The position numbers were made by a program, and so were the translations under genes. From Pseudomonadota bacterium (lineage in GTDB: Bacteria; Pseudomonadota; Alphaproteobacteria; Rhizobiales; Hyphomicrobiaceae): DNA of 22,758 nucleotides. Of the stretch, positions 16,218-22,758 are shown in pieces. Numbering within the stretch: position 1 is the first letter of the stretch; each line of letters opens with the position of its first letter. The DNA lies in the NCBI GenBank assembly GCA_023428365.1, contig JAEYYQ010000279.1, positions 1-22,758 on the forward strand, written 5' to 3'. The notes under the pieces were generated by a model. It was not told the origin of the DNA. It worked only from the letters and a program-made list of their open reading frames with translations, and did not search any database.

Positions 16218-17342
16218 ATGTCAACCATGGCGATCACTGCCGTGCGTACCACCCTGGTTCGCATTCCCTGGCTCGGCGCGCCGCCAGCAGCGGGTATCGT
16301 TACGCCGGGTCCGCGAGAGCTTCTGTTTCTGGAAATTGAGACAAGGGGCGGCCTGACAGGTTTCGCCTATCTGCACACGCTCTGCGGCGGCCTCGAAACA
16401 CTCGACACCTGCATGCACGAGATGATCGCACCGAAGATCGTCGGCCGCGACGCGACCGAGGTCGAGGGCATCTGGCAGACGCTCTGGAAAAGCACGTACT
16501 GGATGGGCCGCGCCGGCGTCACGACGTTCTGCCAGTCCGCCGTCGACATCGCGCTATGGGACATCATCGGAAAGCGCGCCGGGCTCCCGCTCTTCCGCCT
16601 TTGGGGCAAATGTCATGACGAGATCCCCACCTATGGCTCCGGCTGCTGGCGCGGTCTCGGCCGCGACGGCATGATCGAAAAAGCCCAGCGCTTCAACGGC
16701 ATGGGCATGAGCGCGATCAAGATGCAGGTCGCCCACATCCGGCCCTGGCGTGAGGACGTCGCCAACGTCCGCGCCATGCGCGATGCCGTCGGCTCCGACA
16801 TTGAAATCATGATCGACGTCAACATGGGCTGGACGGCCGATACCGCTATCCAGGCCGGGCGCTATTTCGACGATCTCGACGTGTACTGGCTGGAGGAGCC
16901 CGTCGTCTGCGAGGACTTCGCTGGCTATCAGCGCATCGCCGCCGCACTGAAAACGCGCATCGTCGGCGGCGAGAGCCACTTCACCCGCTATGATCTGCGC
17001 CCGTTCTTCAGCACGCCCAGTTCGCCGATCCTGCAGCCCGATCCCATGCGCGGCGGCCTCACGGAACTGCGCAAGATCGCTGCCGTCGCCGACACCTGGG
17101 GCATCGGCATGGCCCCGCATCTGTTCCACGAACTGCTCGTTCACCTGATGGCCTCCATCCCCAACGCGAACTGGTTGGAATATATGGACTGGAACGACGA
17201 CCTCTGGGTCACGCCGATGATCCCGGTCAACGGCAAGCTGCGCCCGCCCGAAACACCCGGCCACGGGCTTGCGGTGAAGCCCGAAGTACTGAAGGATTAC
17301 CGCGTCGGTGGTAGAGAGACCGGTCTCCGCCGCGCCGACTGA
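16218..17342 (+). CDS. Enolase-superfamily enzyme (mandelate racemase / muconate-lactonising type), acid-sugar dehydratase or racemase-like
   Basis: This 374-residue cytosolic enzyme would abstract a proton alpha to a carboxylate, with Mg2+ stabilising the enolate. The start at ATG 16218 has GGGGAGGA seven bases upstream; an in-frame ATG at 16131 lacks such a site. The capping domain is about 5-125 and the barrel about 130-350. Metal ligands appear to be Asp200 (MIDVN), Glu226 (LEEPV) and Glu252 (GGESHF). The His-Asp dyad is Asp275 (LQPDP) and His301 (MAPHLFHE), with Glu321 further on, which places it in the mandelate racemase subgroup. The usual KxK motif is Lys168-Met-Gln170, so the second lysine is lost. 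That favours a one-base reaction such as dehydration over 1,1-racemisation. Its divergent neighbour is a TRAP importer, a likely source of its acid substrate. Confidence 0.87.
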   Translation: MSTMAITAVRTTLVRIPWLGAPPAAGIVTPGPRELLFLEIETRGGLTGFAYLHTLCGGLETLDTCMHEMIAPKIVGRDATEVEGIWQTLWKSTYWMGRAGVTTFCQSAVDIALWDIIGKRAGLPLFRLWGKCHDEIPTYGSGCWRGLGRDGMIEKAQRFNGMGMSAIKMQVAHIRPWREDVANVRAMRDAVGSDIEIMIDVNMGWTADTAIQAGRYFDDLDVYWLEEPVVCEDFAGYQRIAAALKTRIVGGESHFTRYDLRPFFSTPSSPILQPDPMRGGLTELRKIAAVADTWGIGMAPHLFHELLVHLMASIPNANWLEYMDWNDDLWVTPMIPVNGKLRPPETPGHGLAVKPEVLKDYRVGGRETGLRRAD

Positions 17343-17363
17343 GCCAGGAGATACCGCGCGCCG

Positions 17364-18539
17364 ATGTTCGCCACCTTCTTCCACGAGCTACGCACTGCGC
17401 GCGTGCCGGTCTCCCTCAAGGAGTACCTGACGCTGATGGAGGCGCTGCAGGCCGACCTTGCCGGCCGCCGCGTGCAGGATTTCTATTACCTGTCCCGCGC
17501 CACGCTGGTGAAGGACGAGCGCCATCTCGACCGTTTCGACCAAGTGTTCGGCCATGTCTTCAAGGGCCTCGACCTGATGAGCGAGGCCGCCGAAGCGCAG
17601 ATCCCCGAGGAGTGGCTGCGCGCTGTCAGCCAGCTCTACCTATCCGACGAGGAGAAGAAGAAGATCGAGGAACTGGGCGGCTGGGAAAAGATCATGGAGG
17701 AGCTACAAAAGCGTCTCGCCGAGCAGAAAGGCCGTCATCAAGGCGGCTCGAAATGGATCGGCACCGGCGGCACCTCTCCCTACGGCGCCTACGGCTACAA
17801 CCCCGCCGGAATTCGCATCGGCCAGAAGGAAAACCGCAACTTCCGCGCCATCAAGGTGTGGGACAAGCGCGAGTTCCGCGACCTCGACGACACCGTCGAA
17901 CTCGGCACCCGCAACATCAAGGTCGCGCTGCGCCGCCTGCGCCGGTTCGCCCGAGAGGGTGCTGCTGAGGAACTCGACCTCGATGGCACCATCAAGGGCA
18001 CTGCCCACAAAGGTTACCTCGACATCCACATGCGGCCCGAGCGGCGCAACACGGTTAAGGTGCTGATGTTCTTCGACGTCGGCGGCTCGATGGACTGGCA
18101 CATCAAGGGCGCGGAGGAACTGTTCTCAGCCGCCCGCACCGAATTCAAACACCTCGAATATTTCTACTTTCACAACTGCCTTTACGAAGGTGTGTGGAAG
18201 GACAACGCGCGCCGCCATTCCGACCGCACGCCAACCTGGGACGTGTTGCACACCTACCCGTCCGACTACAAAGTGATCTTCGTCGGCGACGCGTCGATGA
18301 GCCCCTATGAAATCACCATCCCGGGCGGCTCCGTGGAGCACATGAACGAGGAACCCGGAACCCAGTGGCTACGCCGCGTCACGGACGTCTATTCCCATGC
18401 CGTCTGGCTCAATCCGATCCCCGAACAGAACTGGAGCTGGACGCCCTCGATCAAGCTGGTCCGCGATCTTTTCGAAGGACGCATGTACCCGCTGACACTC
18501 GAGGGACTGGATGAGGCGATGCGCGAGCTGATGCGATAG
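17364..18539 (+). CDS. vWA-domain protein, CoxE-like (COG3552)
   Basis: This 391-residue cytosolic protein resembles CoxE, a von Willebrand A protein that works with MoxR-type AAA+ ATPases in maturation of metalloenzymes such as CO dehydrogenase. A helical N-terminal region (about 1-125, rich in charged residues) leads to a Gly-rich segment with GTGGTSPYGAYGYNPAGIRIG and then the vWA domain (about 225-390). The metal-dependent adhesion site reads D238-V-G-G-S242, where the family pattern is DxSxS; Asp309 in FVGDASM is the likely later ligand. The conserved YFHNCLYEGVW segment supports the CoxE group. It starts 21 bases after the enolase-superfamily gene, with AGGAG 13 bases upstream, so co-transcription is likely. 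No MoxR ATPase or Mo/Cu enzyme is present in the window. Confidence 0.85.
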   Translation: MFATFFHELRTARVPVSLKEYLTLMEALQADLAGRRVQDFYYLSRATLVKDERHLDRFDQVFGHVFKGLDLMSEAAEAQIPEEWLRAVSQLYLSDEEKKKIEELGGWEKIMEELQKRLAEQKGRHQGGSKWIGTGGTSPYGAYGYNPAGIRIGQKENRNFRAIKVWDKREFRDLDDTVELGTRNIKVALRRLRRFAREGAAEELDLDGTIKGTAHKGYLDIHMRPERRNTVKVLMFFDVGGSMDWHIKGAEELFSAARTEFKHLEYFYFHNCLYEGVWKDNARRHSDRTPTWDVLHTYPSDYKVIFVGDASMSPYEITIPGGSVEHMNEEPGTQWLRRVTDVYSHAVWLNPIPEQNWSWTPSIKLVRDLFEGRMYPLTLEGLDEAMRELMR

Positions 18540-18688
18540 AGGCCTGCTCCATCGTCCTTCCGCCCTGCAGCGCGAAGGGCTGATGATGCAGTGCGAGATG
18601 CATGACGCGCATCATTATTCATTTTCGCGAATTACACCAAAATTCATCGTGTCCTGCGCATCACAGAACTTTCGTTGCAACTGGGCTC

Positions 18689-18717
18689 TTGCAGCAACAC
18701 TCATTTCAAACAATGAT
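18689..18717 (+). promoter_or_regulatory. Candidate promoter of the antiporter gene
   Basis: TTGCAG (18689-18694) and AATGAT (18712-18717) are separated by 17 bases and lie about 44 bases before the antiporter start. The 221-base gap (18540-18760) is visibly richer in A and T than its flanks. It also has a weak ATGATGC/GCATCAT dyad (18583-18589, 18609-18615) that might mark the end of the upstream transcript. The -10 box matches sigma-70 at only four of six positions. Confidence 0.35.
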
Positions 18718-18760
18718 AGAAGTTCAAAACATCAAAATGTTCGAATAATTGGGAGGGAGA

Positions 18761-20152
18761 ATGCAGGGGGTTCCTGGGCGGCTGTTGTTTGGCCTAGTGC
18801 TGACCCTGCTGACAATCATTCCTTCCTCAGTCCACGCAGCTGAAGTCGCCAATCGGATTGATCTGACGCGGCATGCGGCCGGATATCTGCTGCTGATAAT
18901 CTTCTTCGCCTCCTACGCCTTTGTGGCGGTCGAAGAAATAATTCACATGCGCAAGTCCAAACCGGTGATGCTCGCTGCCGGTCTCATCTGGGCCATACTC
19001 GGCTTCGTTTATGCTGCGAACGGCCGCCCCGAGACACTCGAAGCCGCGGCCAAGCATGTCATCCTCGACTACGGCGAGCTGATGCTGTTCATCGTGGTCG
19101 CGGTCACCTACGTGAACGCGATGGAGGAACGCCGCCTGTTCGACGTCCTCCGGATCCAGGTGATCAGCAAGGGGCTGTCCTATCGGCAGCTCTACTGGCT
19201 GGTCGGCGGGCTTGCGTTCGTCCTGGGTCCGATTATCGACAACCTGACTACGGCCTTGGTCATGGGCGCGGTCATCATGGCCGTTGGCGGCAACAAGCGA
19301 CAGTTCATCGTACCGTCTTGCATCGCCGTAGTCGTCGCTGCCAACGCGGGAGGCGTGTTCTCGCCCTTTGGCGATATCACCTCGCTGATGGTCTGGCAGA
19401 AAGGCAAGCTGGAATTCCTTGAGTTCTTCCACTTGTTCCTCCCAGCGCTGGTGAGCTTCATCATTCCGGCGTTCTTCATGCAATTCAGTATCCCGCAGGG
19501 TGCACCTGCGCCGACCGACGAGGTACAGCGCCTCAAGCCCGGTGCGGCCGGCGTGATCTGGCTGTTCGCCGCCACCGTCGCCACTGCAGTTCTGTTCAAG
19601 AGCTATTTCCACCTTCCGCCCGCGCTCGGCATGATGTTGGGGCTCGGCTATCTGCAGATGTACAGCTACGCGCTCCAGCTCAGGGCGCACCGTCACAGCG
19701 ACGCCGACATGCTGCTGGATTCTTTCAAAGAGATCGGCCGCATCGAGTGGGACACACTGCTATTCTTCTTCGGCATCATCTTTGCCGTCGGCGGGCTTGG
19801 CGTCGCGGGTTACCTCGCGCTCGTATCGGACTATTTCTACATCGGCATGGGACCGACCATGGCGAACATCGCCATCGGCATCCTCGGGGCGGCGTTCGAC
19901 AACATCCCGCTGATGTTCGCGGTGCTCACCATGGATCCCGTGATGTCGAACGGCCAATGGATGTTGATTACGCTCAGCACCGGCATCGGGGGAAGCCTGG
20001 TGTCCATCGGCACCGCCGCCGGCGTGGCGCTCATGGGCATCGCGCGCGGCTACTATACGTTTCTCGGCCATTTGCGATGGGCGTGGGCGATCGCACTCGG
20101 CTATGCGGCAAGCATCATGACGCATCTCTGGGTCAACGCCGCGTTCATGTAG
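18761..20152 (+). CDS. nhaD: NhaD-type sodium/proton antiporter
   Basis: This 463-residue inner-membrane antiporter would expel sodium (or lithium) in exchange for protons. ATG 18761 has GGGAGGGAG immediately upstream; an in-frame TTG at 18749 overlaps that site and is less likely. The first 27 residues look like a signal peptide (LLFGLVLTLLTII, then VHAA), as known for NhaD proteins. About 12 spans follow. The two inverted halves carry the ion-transporter motifs: GPIIDNLTTALVMGAV with Asp160-Asn161, NAGGVFSPFGDITSLMVWQKG with Asp205, and GAAFDNIPLMFAVL with Asp380-Asn381. It has its own upstream promoter-like region and is probably a single-gene unit. A role in salt or pH tolerance is known for the family. 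Confidence 0.88.
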   Translation: MQGVPGRLLFGLVLTLLTIIPSSVHAAEVANRIDLTRHAAGYLLLIIFFASYAFVAVEEIIHMRKSKPVMLAAGLIWAILGFVYAANGRPETLEAAAKHVILDYGELMLFIVVAVTYVNAMEERRLFDVLRIQVISKGLSYRQLYWLVGGLAFVLGPIIDNLTTALVMGAVIMAVGGNKRQFIVPSCIAVVVAANAGGVFSPFGDITSLMVWQKGKLEFLEFFHLFLPALVSFIIPAFFMQFSIPQGAPAPTDEVQRLKPGAAGVIWLFAATVATAVLFKSYFHLPPALGMMLGLGYLQMYSYALQLRAHRHSDADMLLDSFKEIGRIEWDTLLFFFGIIFAVGGLGVAGYLALVSDYFYIGMGPTMANIAIGILGAAFDNIPLMFAVLTMDPVMSNGQWMLITLSTGIGGSLVSIGTAAGVALMGIARGYYTFLGHLRWAWAIALGYAASIMTHLWVNAAFM

Positions 20153-20245
20153 GTGCGCAGGCGGCATACGCTGCCCGCCCGCCATAGTGTCGAGCGCTTC
20201 TTCTGTCCTTGATGAGGTAGGTCCGACGATCAGGGAAGCGAACGC

Positions 20246-21124
20246 ATGACCACCAAACCGCGCCGCACCGCGACGATGGCCGCCATCGGGGCCGGCAACA
20301 GCCCGCTACGCACCAAGGATGAGGTCTCCGGCTCCGCCCTGATCGACGAGAAAATCGCAAGCCTTGGCGACTGGCGCGGCGACGTGCTCGCGCGCGTCCG
20401 CAAACTCATCCGCGACGCCGACCCCGATGTGGTCGAGGCGGTGAAGTGGAAGAAGCCGACGAACCCGATGGGCGTGCCGGTGTGGGAACACGACGGCATC
20501 ATCTGCACCGGCGAGACCTACAAGAGCACCGTGAAGCTGACCTTCGCCAAGGGCGCTGCGCTGGACGATCCGTCCGGCCTGTTCAATTCAAGCCTTGAGG
20601 GAAATGTCCGCCGCGCCATCGACATTGGCCAGGGGGAGAAGATCAACGAAGCGGCGCTCAAGAAGCTCATCCGCGCCGCGATCGCGCTCAACCTCAAAGG
20701 CAAAGCGCCAGCAACGTCGAAAGAGCCGAAGCTGCTCTCAGGCGGCAATCCGCAGATCGCGAAGGGTCATGGCGAGGCGCCGGTGCAGGCCTACATCGAC
20801 GCCATGCCAGGATGGAAGCGCGACCTCGGCCGCCGCCTCGACACCCTCATCACGAGCGCCGTGCCCGGCGTGCGCAAGGCCGTCAAATGGAACTCACCCT
20901 TCTACGGCGTCGAGGAGAAGACGTGGTTCATGAGTTACCATTGCTTCGCGAAATACGTGAAAGTCGCCTTCTTCCGCGGCTCCTCGCTCAAACCCGTGCC
21001 GAAGGGCACGTCAAAACAGAAGGAGGTGCGCTATCTGGATATCTACGAGACCGACGACCTGGACGACACTCAGTTCACGGACTGGGTGAAGCAGGCGAGC
21101 AAGTTGCCGGGCGAGAGGATGTAA
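20246..21124 (+). CDS. Protein with two DUF1801 (YdhG-like) domains
   Basis: This 292-residue, probably cytosolic protein contains two copies of the DUF1801 fold. The first spans about residues 30-145, with DVVEAVKWKKPTNPMG and ICTGETYKSTVKLTFAKGA. The second spans about 178-288, with GVRKAVKWNSPFYGVEEKTWFMSYHC and YVKVAFFRGSSL. The paired AVKW cores at 64-68 and 211-215 make the relation visible. Single-domain members are about 110-150 residues, so this is a fused or duplicated form. A linker (about 150-177) rich in Lys, Pro and Ser joins them. The biochemical role of this family is not established. AGGGA lies nine bases upstream of the ATG. It faces the AEC carrier gene convergently with 61 bases between, which show no clear terminator. 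Confidence 0.85.
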   Translation: MTTKPRRTATMAAIGAGNSPLRTKDEVSGSALIDEKIASLGDWRGDVLARVRKLIRDADPDVVEAVKWKKPTNPMGVPVWEHDGIICTGETYKSTVKLTFAKGAALDDPSGLFNSSLEGNVRRAIDIGQGEKINEAALKKLIRAAIALNLKGKAPATSKEPKLLSGGNPQIAKGHGEAPVQAYIDAMPGWKRDLGRRLDTLITSAVPGVRKAVKWNSPFYGVEEKTWFMSYHCFAKYVKVAFFRGSSLKPVPKGTSKQKEVRYLDIYETDDLDDTQFTDWVKQASKLPGERM

Positions 21125-21185
21125 CCGACGGACGCGAGTTTGCACTACATAAACAGTTCCACGGCTTCTTCCGCCACTTCGATCC

Positions 21186-22106
21186 CTAACCGCCCAAATG
21201 TCGCGCCACGGCAATCCAAGCAGGTGCTGCAATCGCAAACAGAAATACACATACGATGAGTGTCGAGGACGCCATAGTTATGTATGTTTGATAGCGGCCG
21301 GCAAGAACGACACCGGTAAACGCGGGTGGTAGCGCCGCCAGCAACACAAGCTCTTCAAGTTTATGCCCACCAATCCCGAAATAGAGCGCGGCACCCAACA
21401 TGCTGGCCGGCATCAATACGAGCTTGACGATCGTATTCCATGCCACTTCGAAATCGATTTTGAATTTGTGGGCCGACAGCACAAGGCCGGCAGCAAACAC
21501 CGCGACACCGGATGTGGCATGGCCGATCAATTCGAAAGCGGGTAAAATAATCGACGGTACGCGAATGCCCAGTGCCACGAGAACGACTGCAATGAGTGGC
21601 GCAAGAACAACTGGTTGTTTAATCGCGTGTTCCAGGGCTGCAGTTGGCTTCGTTCCGGCGGGCGCCACAAAAAACACTCCGAGCGGCACCTGAAGTACAT
21701 TGACCACTAATGCCACGACCGCAACGCTCAACGCGGCGGAACCACCGAACAGCGGTGAGAGAACGGCAATACCCAGAAAGCCAACGGTCGGAGCACCAGC
21801 GCTCAATCCTGCGATACCTGCTTCGCGGCGATCGTGCCGGAAAACAAACATCGCCACAAGAAACGCAATAAAGTACCAGCCAAGTAAAACACCGATTGAT
21901 ACGAGCAGCATCGTGATGTCGGAGAACAACTCCTTCCTGGTCGAATTTACGATCGACACAAAGAGAGTCGCCGGCAATGCGTAATTCAACACGAGGTGAT
22001 TGAAACCAGCCGCCTGGTCCTGATCAAAGAGTGCCTGCCGGCCGCCTGCATAACCTAGGGCAAGGACAAAAAATATAGAGATCACATCTTGAATGATTGC
22101 AGTCAT
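21186..22106 (-). CDS. AEC (auxin efflux carrier)-family permease
   Basis: This 306-residue membrane protein belongs to the AEC/MdcF-like family, whose bacterial members carry malonate, malate and other small organic acids. I place the start at 22106 (MTAIIQDVISIFFVLALGYAGG) because GGAGGCGAGG lies directly upstream. The frame stays open further upstream, but that extension is hydrophilic and unlike the family. About ten spans in two five-helix halves are visible. The NYALPATLF motif near residue 40 is typical of the family, and the second half carries PAFTGVVLAGRY. The oxalate-decarboxylase-like cupin gene ends 67 bases upstream on the same strand, so the pair may form an operon. Oxalate or a similar dicarboxylate is then a plausible but unproven substrate. 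Confidence 0.85.
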   Translation of the reverse strand: MTAIIQDVISIFFVLALGYAGGRQALFDQDQAAGFNHLVLNYALPATLFVSIVNSTRKELFSDITMLLVSIGVLLGWYFIAFLVAMFVFRHDRREAGIAGLSAGAPTVGFLGIAVLSPLFGGSAALSVAVVALVVNVLQVPLGVFFVAPAGTKPTAALEHAIKQPVVLAPLIAVVLVALGIRVPSIILPAFELIGHATSGVAVFAAGLVLSAHKFKIDFEVAWNTIVKLVLMPASMLGAALYFGIGGHKLEELVLLAALPPAFTGVVLAGRYQTYITMASSTLIVCVFLFAIAAPAWIAVARHLGG

Positions 22107-22173
22107 ATCCTCGCCTCCGCTCAATACGGCAGCACATCCCCGATCAGCGATCACGACGGCTGGTCGGTATTTC

Positions 22174-22758
22174 CTAGGACGCGGTCGAGCCAACCACTGG
22201 GCAATATTCACGCCGAAGGGCTCTGATGACGCCATCATCGACGTTGAGATGGCTGCGAATAAGCTCGGGCGGGGTGAGCGCCATCCATTGGTTCACGGAT
22301 ATGTCTGAGTAATGCCTATTATTAAATACGTTGATCACGTGAACCGGCTCTGATCCCGTGTTCTCGATGAAATGGGCCAGTGTTCGTGGCACATAACCAA
22401 CGTCACCGGCTCGGTAATTGAAGCTCCGCGCATTGGCGGTCGCATCGAAAACCGTCATGCGGGCCTCGCCTGCGAGATAATATTGCAGCTCATCCGCATC
22501 CGGGTGCCAATGCATTTCGCGCATGGCGCCGGGCTCCAGCTCGATGATCAAAGCCGAGATATTCGTTAGCGGAAATGACTTCGCATCAATAACCTTTGTA
22601 CTGCCGCCTTGAAATTTTCTCGCAGAAATCTCCGATGCATGCAGCACATAAGGGGTCGGCGGCAAGTCATCGGGAAGCTCCTTGCGGACGCGTTCGAGGC
22701 TTTCCGGGACCGGCATCCTGAAAATGTACTTCTCGGATTTCGGGATATTCTGGAAGCT
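22174..22758 (-). CDS. Cupin, C-terminal part of an oxalate decarboxylase-like protein, cut by the window edge
   Basis: The frame is open to the last base of the window; 194 residues are visible. The segment before the first in-frame ATG (IPKSEKYIFRMPVP) reads like the linker between the two cupin domains of OxdC-type bicupins, so I treat the visible part as the C-terminal domain of a longer protein. The manganese site is intact: two His and one Glu in HWHPDADE, and the fourth His in LAHFIENTG. The Glu after that His corresponds to the C-terminal-domain catalytic-position Glu of OxdC. QYYLAGEARMTVF and DISVNQWMALTPPELI match the family's style. Oxalate decarboxylase makes formate and CO2 from oxalate. 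A monocupin starting at 22716 cannot be excluded. An AEC carrier follows. Confidence 0.85.
   Translation of the reverse strand, partial: SFQNIPKSEKYIFRMPVPESLERVRKELPDDLPPTPYVLHASEISARKFQGGSTKVIDAKSFPLTNISALIIELEPGAMREMHWHPDADELQYYLAGEARMTVFDATANARSFNYRAGDVGYVPRTLAHFIENTGSEPVHVINVFNNRHYSDISVNQWMALTPPELIRSHLNVDDGVIRALRREYCPVVGSTAS

Noticed and set aside
11142..17342. Assigning the locus to hydroxyproline-betaine degradation (Hpb)
   Set aside because: The characteristic Rieske demethylase genes and the ABC importer of that pathway are not next to it, and the KxK motif of the enolase-superfamily member is altered.
18583..18843. Possible small gene before and overlapping the antiporter
   Set aside because: It overlaps the antiporter start in another frame, has no Shine-Dalgarno, and its product has no recognisable features.

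Overview
The window is about 23 kb of GC-rich, densely coded bacterial chromosome. Gene content (TRAP and ABC uptake systems, a CoxE-like vWA protein, NhaD, paired DUF1801 domains) and the short dyad repeats suggest an alphaproteobacterium, perhaps of the Hyphomicrobiales. That is inference: there is no rRNA or other phylogenetic marker here. I see no tRNA, rRNA, CRISPR array, insertion sequence or phage gene, and no gene for a transcription regulator.

Layout. (1) 1-4155, plus strand: an ABC importer of the CUT1 (MalFGK-like) type, namely a substrate-binding protein cut by the window edge, two permeases and an ATPase. (2) 4458-5618, minus strand: an M24-fold hydrolase of the ectoine-hydrolase/creatinase-like kind that has lost every metal ligand. 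It diverges from (3) 5754-10966, plus strand: a polyamine/opine-type ABC importer (binding protein, ATPase with a non-ATG start, two permeases) ending in an M20 metallo-amidohydrolase. (4) 15996-11142, minus strand: TRAP transporter genes dctP, dctQ and dctM followed by a two-domain FMN/4Fe-4S/FAD oxidoreductase of the 2,4-dienoyl-CoA reductase/trimethylamine dehydrogenase type. (5) 16218-18539, plus strand, divergent from (4): an enolase-superfamily enzyme and a CoxE-like vWA protein. (6) 18761-20152: an NhaD-type sodium/proton antiporter. (7) 20246-21124: a protein with two DUF1801 domains. (8) 22758-21186, minus strand: the C-terminal part of an oxalate-decarboxylase-like cupin (cut by the window edge), then an AEC-family permease.

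How it fits together. The region looks like a scavenging island. Two ABC importers, one TRAP importer and one AEC carrier each sit next to an enzyme that could act on the imported compound. The most coherent uncharacterised unit is the divergent M24 hydrolase / ABC importer / M20 hydrolase block (4458-10966). It resembles the logic of ectoine degradation (ring hydrolase plus deacylase plus importer) but uses a different second enzyme family. The second unit is the TRAP + flavoenzyme + enolase-superfamily block (11142-17342).

Non-coding structure. Two elements of 142-152 bp with near-identical inverted arms lie in the two convergent intergenic gaps (4224-4375 and 10979-11120). Perfect hairpins follow both ABC binding-protein genes (1071-1097, 6817-6846), sit on the stop codon of the first ATPase gene (4144-4174), and precede the flavoenzyme gene (13112-13133).
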